From Flemingiibacterium sp045634345 (GTDB lineage Bacteria; Bacillota; Clostridia; Oscillospirales; CAG-272), in NCBI GenBank assembly GCA_045634345.1, contig JAZRAB010000072.1:1-15820 (forward strand): 15,820 bases of DNA. The letters run 5' to 3'. Under the pieces are notes generated by a model. It was not told the origin of the DNA. It ran no database searches and saw only the letters and a program-made list of their open reading frames with translations. The position numbers were made by a program, and so were the translations under genes. This document shows positions 7,148 to 14,429 of the stretch, piece by piece. The first letter of the stretch is position 1, and each line of letters starts with the position of its first letter.

Positions 7148-8346
7148 TTAATTTTCTCTGCTTGCGCAAGCATATTTTCAATAAAAATCCCATATCCCTT
7201 TGTGGGATCGTTTATAAGCACATGTGTCACCGCGCCGATGAGTCTGCCATTCTGAATCAGCGGCGAGCCGCTCATCCCCTGAACAATGCCGCCGGTACGC
7301 TCAAGCAGTGTGGAATCCGTGACCGTAACGACAAAATTTTTGATCTGTCTTCCCGAACGGTCAATGTTTGATATCTTGACCTTATACTTCCCCACTCCGC
7401 CGCCGTCCGTGGTGCACCAAAGCTCGGCTTCACCCTCGTGTATCTCGTTTGATAAGGCTACCGGCAAAGCTTCATTTGCAATTCCACGCGGATATTCGGA
7501 GAAAATACCGTAAACGCCGCATTCGTTATTGCCAAGCAGTGTACCGATTTTGCCCGAGCTGAAATAGCCTTTAAGCTCGCCCGGCATACCTGCTTGTCCC
7601 TTGACCACGCCGCTTATTGCCACATTGACTACCGTTCCGCGACTAAGCGGTGTAAGCTCGCCGGTATCGGGGTCGCATATACCGTGACCAAGCCCCGCAA
7701 AGCTGCCTATTTCGGGATCAATATATGTTACCGTCCCAATGCCGGCAGTGCTGTCCCGGATCCATAAACCGGTCTTGTATTTTCCGTCCTCTTCCGATAC
7801 AACGGGGGTGACAGATATAGTAAGCTCGCTCTCGCTTCGGTAAACTGTAAACTCGATGGGCTTGCCCTCGCTCGCACTCACAAGCTCGGATACCTCCGCC
7901 GCCTCGCTTACCCTTTTTCCGTCAACCGCACATATCACATCTCTTTCCATAAATCCTGCATCACGCGCCGGACTGACGCTCTCACCGCCGCAGACAACAT
8001 CACCAACGCCAACGACAAGCACCCCCTGCGAATATAGCTTTACGCCAAAAGGCACGCCGCCCGGGATGAGCCTTGTATCGGCAACAACAGATACATCGAC
8101 TGTTTTGATGGGAATGACATCTAACAGTCTGACAGCACATTTTTCGTGAAAAATAGGATCAGTGCGAGCTGTTACGGCTGCCGTCACCGTCTCATCACCG
8201 AAAATTGCACTCAGAGTCTCGCTTTCTGCCGCGCGCGTCACTATGCGGTCTGGGATCGCCGCGTCACATACCCCTACAAAAACCGCGGCGGCACATAAAA
8301 GCGACAGTACCGCCGAGGATATATTTTTAAATTTTTTCGCTCTCAT
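7144..8346 (-). CDS. spoIVB: SpoIVB sporulation serine peptidase, 400 aa
   Basis: SpoIVB is the forespore-secreted S55 serine peptidase that triggers pro-sigma-K processing in the mother cell during endospore formation. Seen: an N-terminal membrane anchor or signal (about 9-30), a PDZ domain (about 100-180) with PARDAGFMERDVICAVDG, and the peptidase domain with GLGHGI (H221), D344 and the nucleophile S359 in QGMSGSP. H221, D344 and S359 are each 15 positions lower than the triad H236, D363 (19 lower) and S378 (19 lower) as I recall them for Bacillus subtilis only approximately, but the D-to-S distance of 15 matches. Length is close to the Bacillus protein (about 425 aa). GGAG lies eight bases before the ATG. 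In most spore formers spo0A lies immediately downstream; here that place holds the catabolic operon. No sigma-F or sigma-G promoter could be assigned with confidence. Confidence 0.96.
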   Translation of the reverse strand: MRAKKFKNISSAVLSLLCAAAVFVGVCDAAIPDRIVTRAAESETLSAIFGDETVTAAVTARTDPIFHEKCAVRLLDVIPIKTVDVSVVADTRLIPGGVPFGVKLYSQGVLVVGVGDVVCGGESVSPARDAGFMERDVICAVDGKRVSEAAEVSELVSASEGKPIEFTVYRSESELTISVTPVVSEEDGKYKTGLWIRDSTAGIGTVTYIDPEIGSFAGLGHGICDPDTGELTPLSRGTVVNVAISGVVKGQAGMPGELKGYFSSGKIGTLLGNNECGVYGIFSEYPRGIANEALPVALSNEIHEGEAELWCTTDGGGVGKYKVKISNIDRSGRQIKNFVVTVTDSTLLERTGGIVQGMSGSPLIQNGRLIGAVTHVLINDPTKGYGIFIENMLAQAEKIK

Positions 8347-8407
8347 TCTTCATGCTCCGAATACTAAAATTGTAAACGGCAAAAAAACGCCGCGAATCTA
8401 ATTTGCG

Positions 8408-8453
8408 CACCCACGACGCATTTATGAGTAACAATATTTGTCCCGCGTGGGTG
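8408..8453. repeat. Inverted repeat in the divergent spoIVB / glycosidase intergenic region
   Basis: CACCCACG (8408-8415) and CGTGGGTG (8446-8453) are exact reverse complements around a 30-base AT-rich spacer. The repeat lies 60-110 bases upstream of spoIVB, where a sporulation promoter should lie, and could be a site for a dimeric regulator or a hairpin in the spoIVB leader. The rest of the roughly 300-base gap (8347-8647) shows no gene. Confidence 0.35.
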
Positions 8454-8524
8454 TTTATTCACCGTGCGAAGTAAAAAAGAAGTTTTTCTTTTAAGCAGAT
8501 AAACATACAAAAGTTTACATATTA

Positions 8525-8556
8525 TTAACACCAATTTTCGGGGGATACTTTATAAT
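8525..8556 (+). promoter_or_regulatory. Possible promoter of the phosphodiester glycosidase-tadA pair
   Basis: A perfect TATAAT at 8551-8556 is preceded by TTAACA at 8525-8530, a good -35 match, but at 20 bases, longer than the ideal 17. The transcript would start about 85 bases before the ATG at 8648. The assignment rests mainly on the -10 box. Confidence 0.4.
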
Positions 8557-8647
8557 ATAAAATAACTGCATTTGTGAATTTTTTCCGGAACAAATCGGAT
8601 TTTTATGCGTCAAAGTGTGTACAAATACCCCCAAAAGGAGGGAGATC

Positions 8648-9760
8648 ATGTCTAAAGAAAAGACGCCGGTATGCGGTCGCGCTATACCATCTATTCTTCT
8701 CAAAAAGCGCGTATTGATACCGCTTATAACAATTATCCTTATTGCCGCGATGTATCTTCTTTTTGTTTTCTCAAATATACCGTTTATAAAATATTGGCGA
8801 ACGATTTACATAGAGACCGCCATGACAACCGCAGACCATCAGTGGCTTGCAACTGCGTTCATCCCAAAGTATATTATTGATGATGTTATGAGCCTTCGTG
8901 CGGACACATCCGATGTCATCGGCGGCGAGGATTACCTTGACGACGCAGACGGCAGTAAAAAAGACCGTCCGGATGACATTCTCGCTCAGCGCTCTTTGAA
9001 GGTCGGAGATGCGGATTATGCCGGCTATACGGTGCTTATAAACGATATTGAGCAAGGACTTGTTGTGTCACAGGTCACGGGGAATACCTTCCGCGGCCTT
9101 GTGATGCTTGTCGATGATCCGTCGCGCGTCTATCTCGGGACAACCCCATATAAGCATGTTGAAGGGCTTCGCATCAAAGCAATGATGGCTCATCACGGCG
9201 CAATTGCCGGTATAAACGCAAGCGGTTTTTCCGATCCTAACAATTCGGGACACGGTGGAGATATCATCGGGCTTTCATATTCCGAGGGCGAATATTGGGG
9301 CAGTGCCGTAAGCTATTACGGCGCGGTGCTTATGACCTCGGATGACAGACTTGTTGTTGGCAATGTCCGTGATTGGCAGAATTACGATATCCGCGCCGGA
9401 ATACAGTTCGGTCCCGTCCTTATCGCCGACGGTGAGGCGCAGATCAAAGGCTCGGGCGGCTATGGCGTACAGCCTCGCACCGCTATCGGTCAGCGAGAGG
9501 ACGGTGTTATCGTATTCATCGTAATCGATGGACGCCAGCCGACATGGAGCATCGGCTGTACCATGGGTGATCTTATTGAAATACTCGAAAAATACGAAGT
9601 CGTAAACGCCGCCTGCTGTGACGGCGGTTCAAGCAGTGTGCTTGCATACAACGGCGAGGTAATAAACAAAAACAGCTCTCTTAATCCAACCTACGGAAGA
9701 CGTCTTCCGAACGCATGGCTTGTAGCTCCGAAGCAACCGGAGGTGAGCGAGAATGAATGA
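8648..9760 (+). CDS. Membrane-anchored phosphodiester glycosidase (NAGPA domain) family protein, 370 aa
   Basis: One N-terminal transmembrane segment (about 22-43, VLIPLITIILIAAMYLLFVF) follows a basic stretch, so the rest should face outside the cell (inference from the positive-inside rule). The domain at about 160-360 is of the NAGPA/DUF2233 type: NASGF (190-194), GPVLI (255-259), RTAIG (277-281), DGR (294-296) and ACCDGGSSS (322-330). The family includes the mammalian uncovering enzyme that removes GlcNAc from a phosphodiester; bacterial members are thought to act on cell-surface or exopolysaccharide phosphodiesters, but most are untested. The start is ATG 8648, with AAGGAGG just before it; the frame extends upstream to 8615 without a ribosome site. 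Its end overlaps tadA by eight bases. Residues 60-150 match nothing I recognise. Confidence 0.9.
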   Translation: MSKEKTPVCGRAIPSILLKKRVLIPLITIILIAAMYLLFVFSNIPFIKYWRTIYIETAMTTADHQWLATAFIPKYIIDDVMSLRADTSDVIGGEDYLDDADGSKKDRPDDILAQRSLKVGDADYAGYTVLINDIEQGLVVSQVTGNTFRGLVMLVDDPSRVYLGTTPYKHVEGLRIKAMMAHHGAIAGINASGFSDPNNSGHGGDIIGLSYSEGEYWGSAVSYYGAVLMTSDDRLVVGNVRDWQNYDIRAGIQFGPVLIADGEAQIKGSGGYGVQPRTAIGQREDGVIVFIVIDGRQPTWSIGCTMGDLIEILEKYEVVNAACCDGGSSSVLAYNGEVINKNSSLNPTYGRRLPNAWLVAPKQPEVSENE

Positions 9761-10211
9761 GCATGACGGAAAATTTATGCGCCGCGCCATTGAGCTTGCA
9801 AATGAGGCGGCATCACTCGGCGAGGTTCCCGTGGGAGCGGTCGTGGTAATGGACGGCGAGATAGTCGCCGAGGCATATAACCGACGTGAGACCGACAAAA
9901 ACGCCACTGCTCACGCTGAACTGCTCGCTATTGATACGGCATGTAAAAAGCTCGGCGGCTGGCGACTTCACAAGTGCGACTTGTATGTAACGCTCGAACC
10001 TTGCCCGATGTGTGCCGGGGCTATTGTAAACTCGCGTATAAAGCGTGTGATTATCGGTGCTAAGGATGCGAAGGCTGGCGCACTCGGGAGTCTCATAAAT
10101 CTTAATTTTTACCCCCTCAATCACAAGCCCGAGGTTGTATTCGGTGTGCTTGAAGCTGAAGCGATTGGATTATTGCAGGAGTTTTTCAGACGGCTTCGCA
10201 AAAGCAATTAA
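9753..10211 (+). CDS. tadA: tRNA adenosine(34) deaminase TadA, 152 aa
   Basis: A zinc deaminase that converts A34 to inosine in the anticodon of tRNA-Arg(ACG), allowing decoding of CGN arginine codons. Seen: the HAE catalytic motif with H54 and E56, PCPMCAGA with zinc ligands C84 and C87, the VPVGAVVV strand (25-32), and N50 with the family's NATAHAE context. Length (152 aa) is normal. The ribosome site GGAGGTGA (9739-9746) lies within the end of the glycosidase gene, six bases ahead of ATG, and the frames overlap by eight bases, so translation is probably coupled. A terminator follows 20 bases after the stop. Other cytidine-deaminase-like enzymes (guanine deaminase, RibD) are less likely, because the length and the C-terminal basic FFRRLRK tail fit TadA. 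Confidence 0.96.
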   Translation: MNEHDGKFMRRAIELANEAASLGEVPVGAVVVMDGEIVAEAYNRRETDKNATAHAELLAIDTACKKLGGWRLHKCDLYVTLEPCPMCAGAIVNSRIKRVIIGAKDAKAGALGSLINLNFYPLNHKPEVVFGVLEAEAIGLLQEFFRRLRKSN

Positions 10212-10230
10212 AACTCAAATTTTTATAAAT

Positions 10231-10266
10231 TGCTCGGAAAAATCAACATTCCGAGCATGTTTTTTT
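10231..10266 (+). terminator. Intrinsic terminator after tadA
   Basis: The 9-bp arms TGCTCGGAA (10231-10239) and TTCCGAGCA (10249-10257) enclose a 9-base loop and are followed by TG and seven T's (10260-10266). This closes the glycosidase-tadA transcript before the next promoter. Confidence 0.88.
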
Positions 10267-10290
10267 GAGAAATTTTCTCCGTATTCGTAC

Positions 10291-10319
10291 TTGTAGTATC
10301 GCCGAAACTATGGTATAAT
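10291..10319 (+). promoter_or_regulatory. Extended -10 sigma-A promoter before the mutase-like gene
   Basis: TTGTAG (10291-10296), a 17-base spacer and TATAAT (10314-10319) preceded by TGG, a TG-extended -10. It lies between the tadA terminator and the next gene and should drive the mutase-like gene and lepB. Its core 10311-10327 matches the core upstream of threonine synthase at 16 of 17 positions. Confidence 0.75.
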
Positions 10320-10385
10320 ATATAATGAGTAATTATGTTTTTGCATAATATACGATAACTGATTTTGATTATGAGGACATTTTTT

Positions 10386-11597
10386 ATGAAATATCTTGTT
10401 TTACTCTGCGACGGAATGGCAGACTATAAAATCGAATCAATAGGAAATAAAACACCCATGGCGGCAGCAAATAAGCCGATGATGGATGAGCTTGCGAAGA
10501 AATCACTCTGCGGAACGGTTTCTAATGTTCCCGAGGGAATGGTTCCCGAATCCGATACCGCTAACATCGCAGTGCTTTCATATGACCCGAAGATTTATTC
10601 AAAGGGACGGTCCCCTCTCGAAGCTGTATCAATGGGACTCACCATGCGTCCCGAGGATACCGCATATCGCTGCAATGTTGTAACGGTAAGCGAGGAAGAA
10701 GAAAACTATGACGACAAAATAATGCTTGATCATTCGGCGGACGAGATCACAACTGCCGAGGCAAGCGAGCTTATGCGCGCGATGGAGGAACATTTCGGCA
10801 CCGACTTCCGTCATTTTTATACGGGCGTCAGCTACCGCCACTGCATGATATGGAACAATACTCCGAGCGAGTATAATTTCATGCGTCCGCACGACATACT
10901 CGGTCAGAAGATAACCGAGCATCTTCCGAGAGGTGAGGCAGGCAAGCCGTTTTATGAGCTTATGCGGGCAAGCTATGATATACTCAATCACCACCCAATC
11001 AACGAAGCTCGCCGTGCGCGCGGTCTGCGTCCTGCTAACTCAATTTGGCTCTGGAGTCCCGGCAAGAAGCCCGCGCTCCCGAACTTCTACGAGAAATGGG
11101 GACTTCGCGGAGCGGTTATATCCGCAGTTGACTTAATAAAGGGCATCGGTCTTTGCGCAGGTTTGCAGTCCATTGATGTTGAGGGCGCGACCGGTAATGT
11201 ACACACTAACTTCTCCGGTAAAGCAGATGCGGCAATCGAAGCATTTGAAAACGAAAAGGATTTCGTTTATATCCATGTTGAAGCACCCGACGAGTGCGGT
11301 CACAGAGCCGAGCTTGAAAATAAGATACTTTCGATTGAAAGAATTGACGAGCTTATTCTGCGTCCCGTATATGAGTATCTCGTATCGACCGGTGAGGACT
11401 TTAAGATAATGGTACTCCCCGATCATCCGACTCCCCTTGTTTTGCGTACACACTCAATGGAGCCGGTGCCGTTTATGATATATTCTTCAAAGGAAGCGAA
11501 GGACGGCGTTGATACATTCACCGAGGACACCTGCGAGGCAAAGGACCTTTATCTTGAGCACGGCTATGACCTGCTCTCGTATATGATAGAAAAGTAA
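10386..11597 (+). CDS. Archaeal-type cofactor-independent phosphoglycerate mutase-like protein (ApgM/COG3635), possible homoserine kinase
   Basis: A 403-aa protein of the alkaline-phosphatase superfamily. Seen: the metal-binding VLLCDGMADY (5-14, D9), the active-site serine S56 in VPESDTANIAVLSYDP, HVEAPDECGH (297-306), LPDHPTP (344-350) and RTHS (354-357), all metal-site motifs of the family. The family catalyses 3-phosphoglycerate to 2-phosphoglycerate conversion in archaea; in bacteria the COG3635 branch has been proposed as an analogue of homoserine kinase, often near threonine genes. Here thrC lies about 4 kb downstream with a nearly identical promoter core (see finding). The start chosen is ATG 10386, preceded by GAGG at nine bases; the frame also has ATG 10371 and TTG 10365 without a better site. 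The next gene, lepB, is 33 bases away. Family sure, reaction not. Confidence 0.9.
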   Translation: MKYLVLLCDGMADYKIESIGNKTPMAAANKPMMDELAKKSLCGTVSNVPEGMVPESDTANIAVLSYDPKIYSKGRSPLEAVSMGLTMRPEDTAYRCNVVTVSEEEENYDDKIMLDHSADEITTAEASELMRAMEEHFGTDFRHFYTGVSYRHCMIWNNTPSEYNFMRPHDILGQKITEHLPRGEAGKPFYELMRASYDILNHHPINEARRARGLRPANSIWLWSPGKKPALPNFYEKWGLRGAVISAVDLIKGIGLCAGLQSIDVEGATGNVHTNFSGKADAAIEAFENEKDFVYIHVEAPDECGHRAELENKILSIERIDELILRPVYEYLVSTGEDFKIMVLPDHPTPLVLRTHSMEPVPFMIYSSKEAKDGVDTFTEDTCEAKDLYLEHGYDLLSYMIEK

Positions 11598-11630
11598 TTT
11601 TTAAAAAAATACACGAAAGGAGACATTATC

Positions 11631-12233
11631 ATGAATACTGCTCCGAATGAAACAGAACTCTCCCCCGAAAACGGCACAGAAAGTCCGCGTGGTTCAATGA
11701 GAATTGTGCGCGAGCTTTACGATTGGGTTGAGATATTTGTCATTACCATATCGGTGATACTGCTCATATTCACATTTTTGATACGTATTGCATACGTTGA
11801 CGGTCCGTCGATGAACAACACTCTCGCAGACGGCGAAACGCTCGCGGTCAGCAACCTTTTCTATACTCCGAAGCGCGGCGATATCGTGGTATTTCAGTCT
11901 CCTGACAGCGGGATCTCCGGTGGAATTGTAAAGCGCGTTATCGCAACCGAGGGGCAAGAGGTAGATATCGACTTTGCTACATGGACAGTCACCGTTGACG
12001 GTGAGGAGCTTGATGAACCGTATGTAAATTATCTCGCAGGCGTTGCTATGCGCAGCTATGATGTGGAATTTCCCATAACTGTACCCGAAGGGCAGATTTT
12101 CGTGATGGGCGACAACCGCAATCACTCCAATGACAGCCGCGGAAGTCAGATAGGATGTGTTGATACGCGCTTTATCTTCGGGCGCGTGCTGTTCCGTATT
12201 ACGCCGATTTCAAGATTCGGCGCTATTGATTGA
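11631..12233 (+). CDS. lepB: Signal peptidase I, 200 aa
   Basis: A membrane-bound serine protease that removes signal peptides from exported proteins. Seen: one transmembrane segment (about 33-53) after a hydrophilic N-terminus; box B YVDGPSMNNTL with the nucleophile S60; KRGDIVVF (81-88); GGIVKRVIATEGQ with the general base K101; and box E MGDNRNHSNDSR (159-170). This is the single-spanning Gram-positive (SipS-like) form, of usual length. AAAGGAG lies eight bases before ATG. It is probably cotranscribed with the mutase-like gene. A 250-base non-coding, highly structured region follows rather than an obvious terminator. Confidence 0.96.
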   Translation: MNTAPNETELSPENGTESPRGSMRIVRELYDWVEIFVITISVILLIFTFLIRIAYVDGPSMNNTLADGETLAVSNLFYTPKRGDIVVFQSPDSGISGGIVKRVIATEGQEVDIDFATWTVTVDGEELDEPYVNYLAGVAMRSYDVEFPITVPEGQIFVMGDNRNHSNDSRGSQIGCVDTRFIFGRVLFRITPISRFGAID

Positions 12234-12275
12234 ATTTCTAACGCAGTTTGCGGCTTCGGGCATTGGTGCTACCAC

Positions 12276-12409
12276 GCGGTGCGTTGCACCGCCTGCCGTA
12301 TTTGCAAGGGCGCTTCCCTCGCGCTCCCGGGCAGGGGAAACCTGCGGATCGGCGCTTGAGAGCAGCTAGTTTCCCCTGCATACCGGCAGGCAAGGCGGAG
12401 CCTTGCAAA
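12276..12409. repeat. Nested inverted repeats in the lepB-rbgA gap (structured non-coding element)
   Basis: The gap 12234-12486 contains no convincing gene but is GC-rich and dense in exact inverted repeats: GCGGTGC/GCACCGC (12276-12292, 3-base loop); TTTGCAAGG/CCTTGCAAA (12301-12309 with 12401-12409), enclosing GCAGGGGAAAC/GTTTCCCCTGC (12331-12341 with 12369-12379), whose loop holds CTGC/GCAG; and GCAAGGC/GCCTTGC (12390-12406, 3-base loop), which overlaps and competes with the outer pair. GGCGCTT also occurs twice, at 12309 and 12351. This could be a structured RNA, a MITE or REP-like mobile intergenic repeat, or an RNA-processing element. No T-run follows it. Confidence 0.6.
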
Positions 12410-12486
12410 GAGCTTCGATTATCAAAGCAGTGAACGAACACTAAAACGCTAGCTAAACAGTAATTTAAATAAAAAGGAGGCACATC

Positions 12487-13356
12487 ATGCCGTCCGATGT
12501 AATACAGTGGTTTCCCGGCCATATGGCGAAAACCAAGCGGCTTATTACCGAATGTCTGCCGCTTGTTGATATAGTTATCGAAATACTCGATGCGCGTATC
12601 CCTCAAAGCTCGAAAAATCCCGATCTTGAAAAGCTCTGCGCCAACAAACCGCGTCTTACCGTATTCAGCAAGTCAGGGCTTGCTGATCCCGAGGTGAGCA
12701 AGCAATGGCGTGATTACTACAAGTCGCAAGGCAAGGAAGCTATATTCTATGACTGCCACGGCGGTGAAAATCTGAACGCTATCGCTCCTGCGGTGAAGCG
12801 CATACTCGAAGAAAAGCTCGACCGTTACGAGTCAAAGGGCATGACCGGACGTCGCCTTAAGGCGATGATGGTCGGCATCCCAAATGTCGGCAAATCCTCG
12901 CTTATAAACAAGCTCGCAGGCTCGGGCAAGGCAAAGGTCGAGGATCGTCCCGGCGTTACACGTACAAAGCAGTGGATCCCGACTACTATAGGCATTGATC
13001 TTCTTGATATGCCCGGGGTTCTCTGGCCTAAATTCGAGGACAGAACAGTCGGTGAAAATCTCGCTATCACAGGCGCGATAAAGGATGATATCCTTGACAC
13101 GGAAGAAATTGCAATACTCCTCGTCGGCAGACTAAGGCAGTGTGCACCGGACAAGCTTTCGGAACGCTACAAGCTCGGCGATATGGCGCAGTATGATGAG
13201 CTTGAAAATTGGGAACTGTTCGAGGTTATCGGCAAAAAACGCGGATTCCTTATTTCAGGCGGTGAGATCAACTACGAGCGCACAGCGGCAATGCTTCTTG
13301 ACGAGTTCCGTGGCGCAAAAATCGGACGTATCACCCTTGAGTTGCCACCGCTTTGA
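12487..13356 (+). CDS. rbgA: Ribosome biogenesis GTPase RbgA (YlqF), 289 aa
   Basis: A circularly permuted GTPase needed for late assembly of the 50S subunit. Seen: WFPGHMAK at 8-15 with the catalytic histidine H12, DARIPQSS (35-42), the G1 loop GIPNVGKSS (130-138), RPGVTR in the G2 region, the G3 motif DMPG (174-177) and a C-terminal RNA-binding-type segment ending GEINYERTA and following residues. Length matches the Bacillus protein (about 282 aa). Odd: the G4 motif, normally NKxD at the place read as LNKAD in Bacillus, is here FSKSGLAD (60-67), so both the asparagine and the guanine-binding aspartate are changed. The ribosome site AAAGGAGG is strong. It leads a cluster with rnhB and yraN, an order common in Firmicutes. 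Confidence 0.95.
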   Translation: MPSDVIQWFPGHMAKTKRLITECLPLVDIVIEILDARIPQSSKNPDLEKLCANKPRLTVFSKSGLADPEVSKQWRDYYKSQGKEAIFYDCHGGENLNAIAPAVKRILEEKLDRYESKGMTGRRLKAMMVGIPNVGKSSLINKLAGSGKAKVEDRPGVTRTKQWIPTTIGIDLLDMPGVLWPKFEDRTVGENLAITGAIKDDILDTEEIAILLVGRLRQCAPDKLSERYKLGDMAQYDELENWELFEVIGKKRGFLISGGEINYERTAAMLLDEFRGAKIGRITLELPPL

Positions 13357-13380
13357 TAGGGCAAATCATATCCCGAAAGG

Positions 13381-14004
13381 ATGAGTGGATTGGATTTTAC
13401 CATTGAAAACGAATATCTTTCAAAAGGATACAAAATAATCTGCGGCACCGACGAAGCCGGCCGCGGTCCGCTTTGCGGAAATGTTGTAGCGGGAGCCTGC
13501 ATCCTGCCAAACGGCATTGAGCTTCCATATCTTAACGATTCCAAAAAACTCACAGAAAAACGCCGTGAAAAGCTGTATGAGCTTATCACGGCTTGTGCAA
13601 TTTCCTGGGCAGTTGCAGAGGCGACTCCAGCCGAGATTGATGAATACAATATCCTTAACGCCTCACAGCTTGCAATGCGCCGTGCTGTGGCAAAGCTCTC
13701 CCCTGCCCCCGATCTTACGCTCGTTGACGGAAATGTGGCGAGGGATTTCACAATGGATACGGTCACAATCGTCGGCGGTGATGCAAAATCTCCGTCTGTC
13801 GCGGCGGCATCAATACTTGCCAAGGTAACACGTGACCGTCAGCTTTACACGCTAGATTCCGAATATCCCACGCTTATGCTTGCAAAGCACAAGGGATATC
13901 CGACCAAGGCACATTATGAGGCACTCAAAGCGTACATATCGGAGCACGGCGAAATACCGCCGATCTACCGCCGCAGCTTCCTCAAGAATCTCGACACAAA
14001 ATGA
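13381..14004 (+). CDS. rnhB: Ribonuclease HII, 207 aa
   Basis: An endonuclease that cuts RNA of RNA-DNA hybrids and single ribonucleotides in DNA. Seen: the motif GTDEAGRGP with D24 and E25, D116 in LVDGN, D134 in GGDAKSPSVAAASI, and AKVTRD, the full DEDD metal site of type 2 RNase H. Length is normal (about 200 aa). The gene begins 24 bases after rbgA and overlaps yraN by four bases (ATGA). At ATG 13381 the purine run AAAGG touches the start; a TTG at 13390 lies nine bases from it and may be the real start, trimming three residues of the unconserved N-terminus. Nothing else is unusual. Confidence 0.96.
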   Translation: MSGLDFTIENEYLSKGYKIICGTDEAGRGPLCGNVVAGACILPNGIELPYLNDSKKLTEKRREKLYELITACAISWAVAEATPAEIDEYNILNASQLAMRRAVAKLSPAPDLTLVDGNVARDFTMDTVTIVGGDAKSPSVAAASILAKVTRDRQLYTLDSEYPTLMLAKHKGYPTKAHYEALKAYISEHGEIPPIYRRSFLKNLDTK

Positions 14005-14405
14005 ACTATAAAAATGCTGTAGGGGCGCGCGGAGAGGAGCTTGCATCCGAGTATTTGGTTTCATGCGGTTACACTGTAAGAGCGCGGAATCTGCATGTGT
14101 CGCATGACGAGTTCGACATAATTGCCGAGGACGATAAATATATTGTTTTTGTGGAAGTTAAGACACGTGCGCAGACAAAAAGCAACATCCGTTACGGCAG
14201 ACCGGCGATTGCTGTTGATTATCTAAAAAAGCAAAAGCTTATTCGCGCGGCTGAGGAATATCTTCGCCGCGAAAAGCCCGGCAAAGCGCCGCGTATTGAT
14301 GTTATCGAGGTCTATCTTCCGCCTATTACCGAGCAGACGCCAATCGACATCGCAAGGCTGATACCTATCAGGATAAATCATATCAGGAACGCGGTGCACA
14401 AGTGA
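14001..14405 (+). CDS. YraN/UPF0102-family nuclease-like protein, 134 aa
   Basis: A small protein of the restriction-endonuclease-like fold. Seen: AVGARGEELASEYL (6-19), the RN pair at 29-30, DEFDIIA (36-42) with D39, and FVEVKTR (50-56) with the E52-x-K54 catalytic pair. These are the conserved positions of the family, in which the usual form is GEIDLI and VFVEVKTR. Function is unproven; the family has been linked to DNA processing because of its fold. It begins with an ATGA overlap with rnhB, so both are surely in one transcript. Downstream is the dipeptidase, 24 bases on. Length is typical (about 120 aa). Confidence 0.92.
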   Translation: MNYKNAVGARGEELASEYLVSCGYTVRARNLHVSHDEFDIIAEDDKYIVFVEVKTRAQTKSNIRYGRPAIAVDYLKKQKLIRAAEEYLRREKPGKAPRIDVIEVYLPPITEQTPIDIARLIPIRINHIRNAVHK

Positions 14406-14429
14406 TCTGCTCTGACGAAAGGAACCAAT

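Noticed and set aside
8420..8460. Possible sigma-F/G promoter of spoIVB (GAATA and GGGACAAATA on the minus strand)
   Set aside because: The motifs are only 11 bases apart, too close for the known 15-18-base spacing.
8515..8703. 62-residue minus-strand frame in the divergent region
   Set aside because: No ribosome site, atypical composition, and it overlaps the start of the glycosidase gene on the other strand.
12157..12606. Open frames (70, 61 and 122 residues) on both strands across the lepB-rbgA gap
   Set aside because: They run through GC-rich inverted repeats, have no ribosome sites, and overlap lepB or rbgA.
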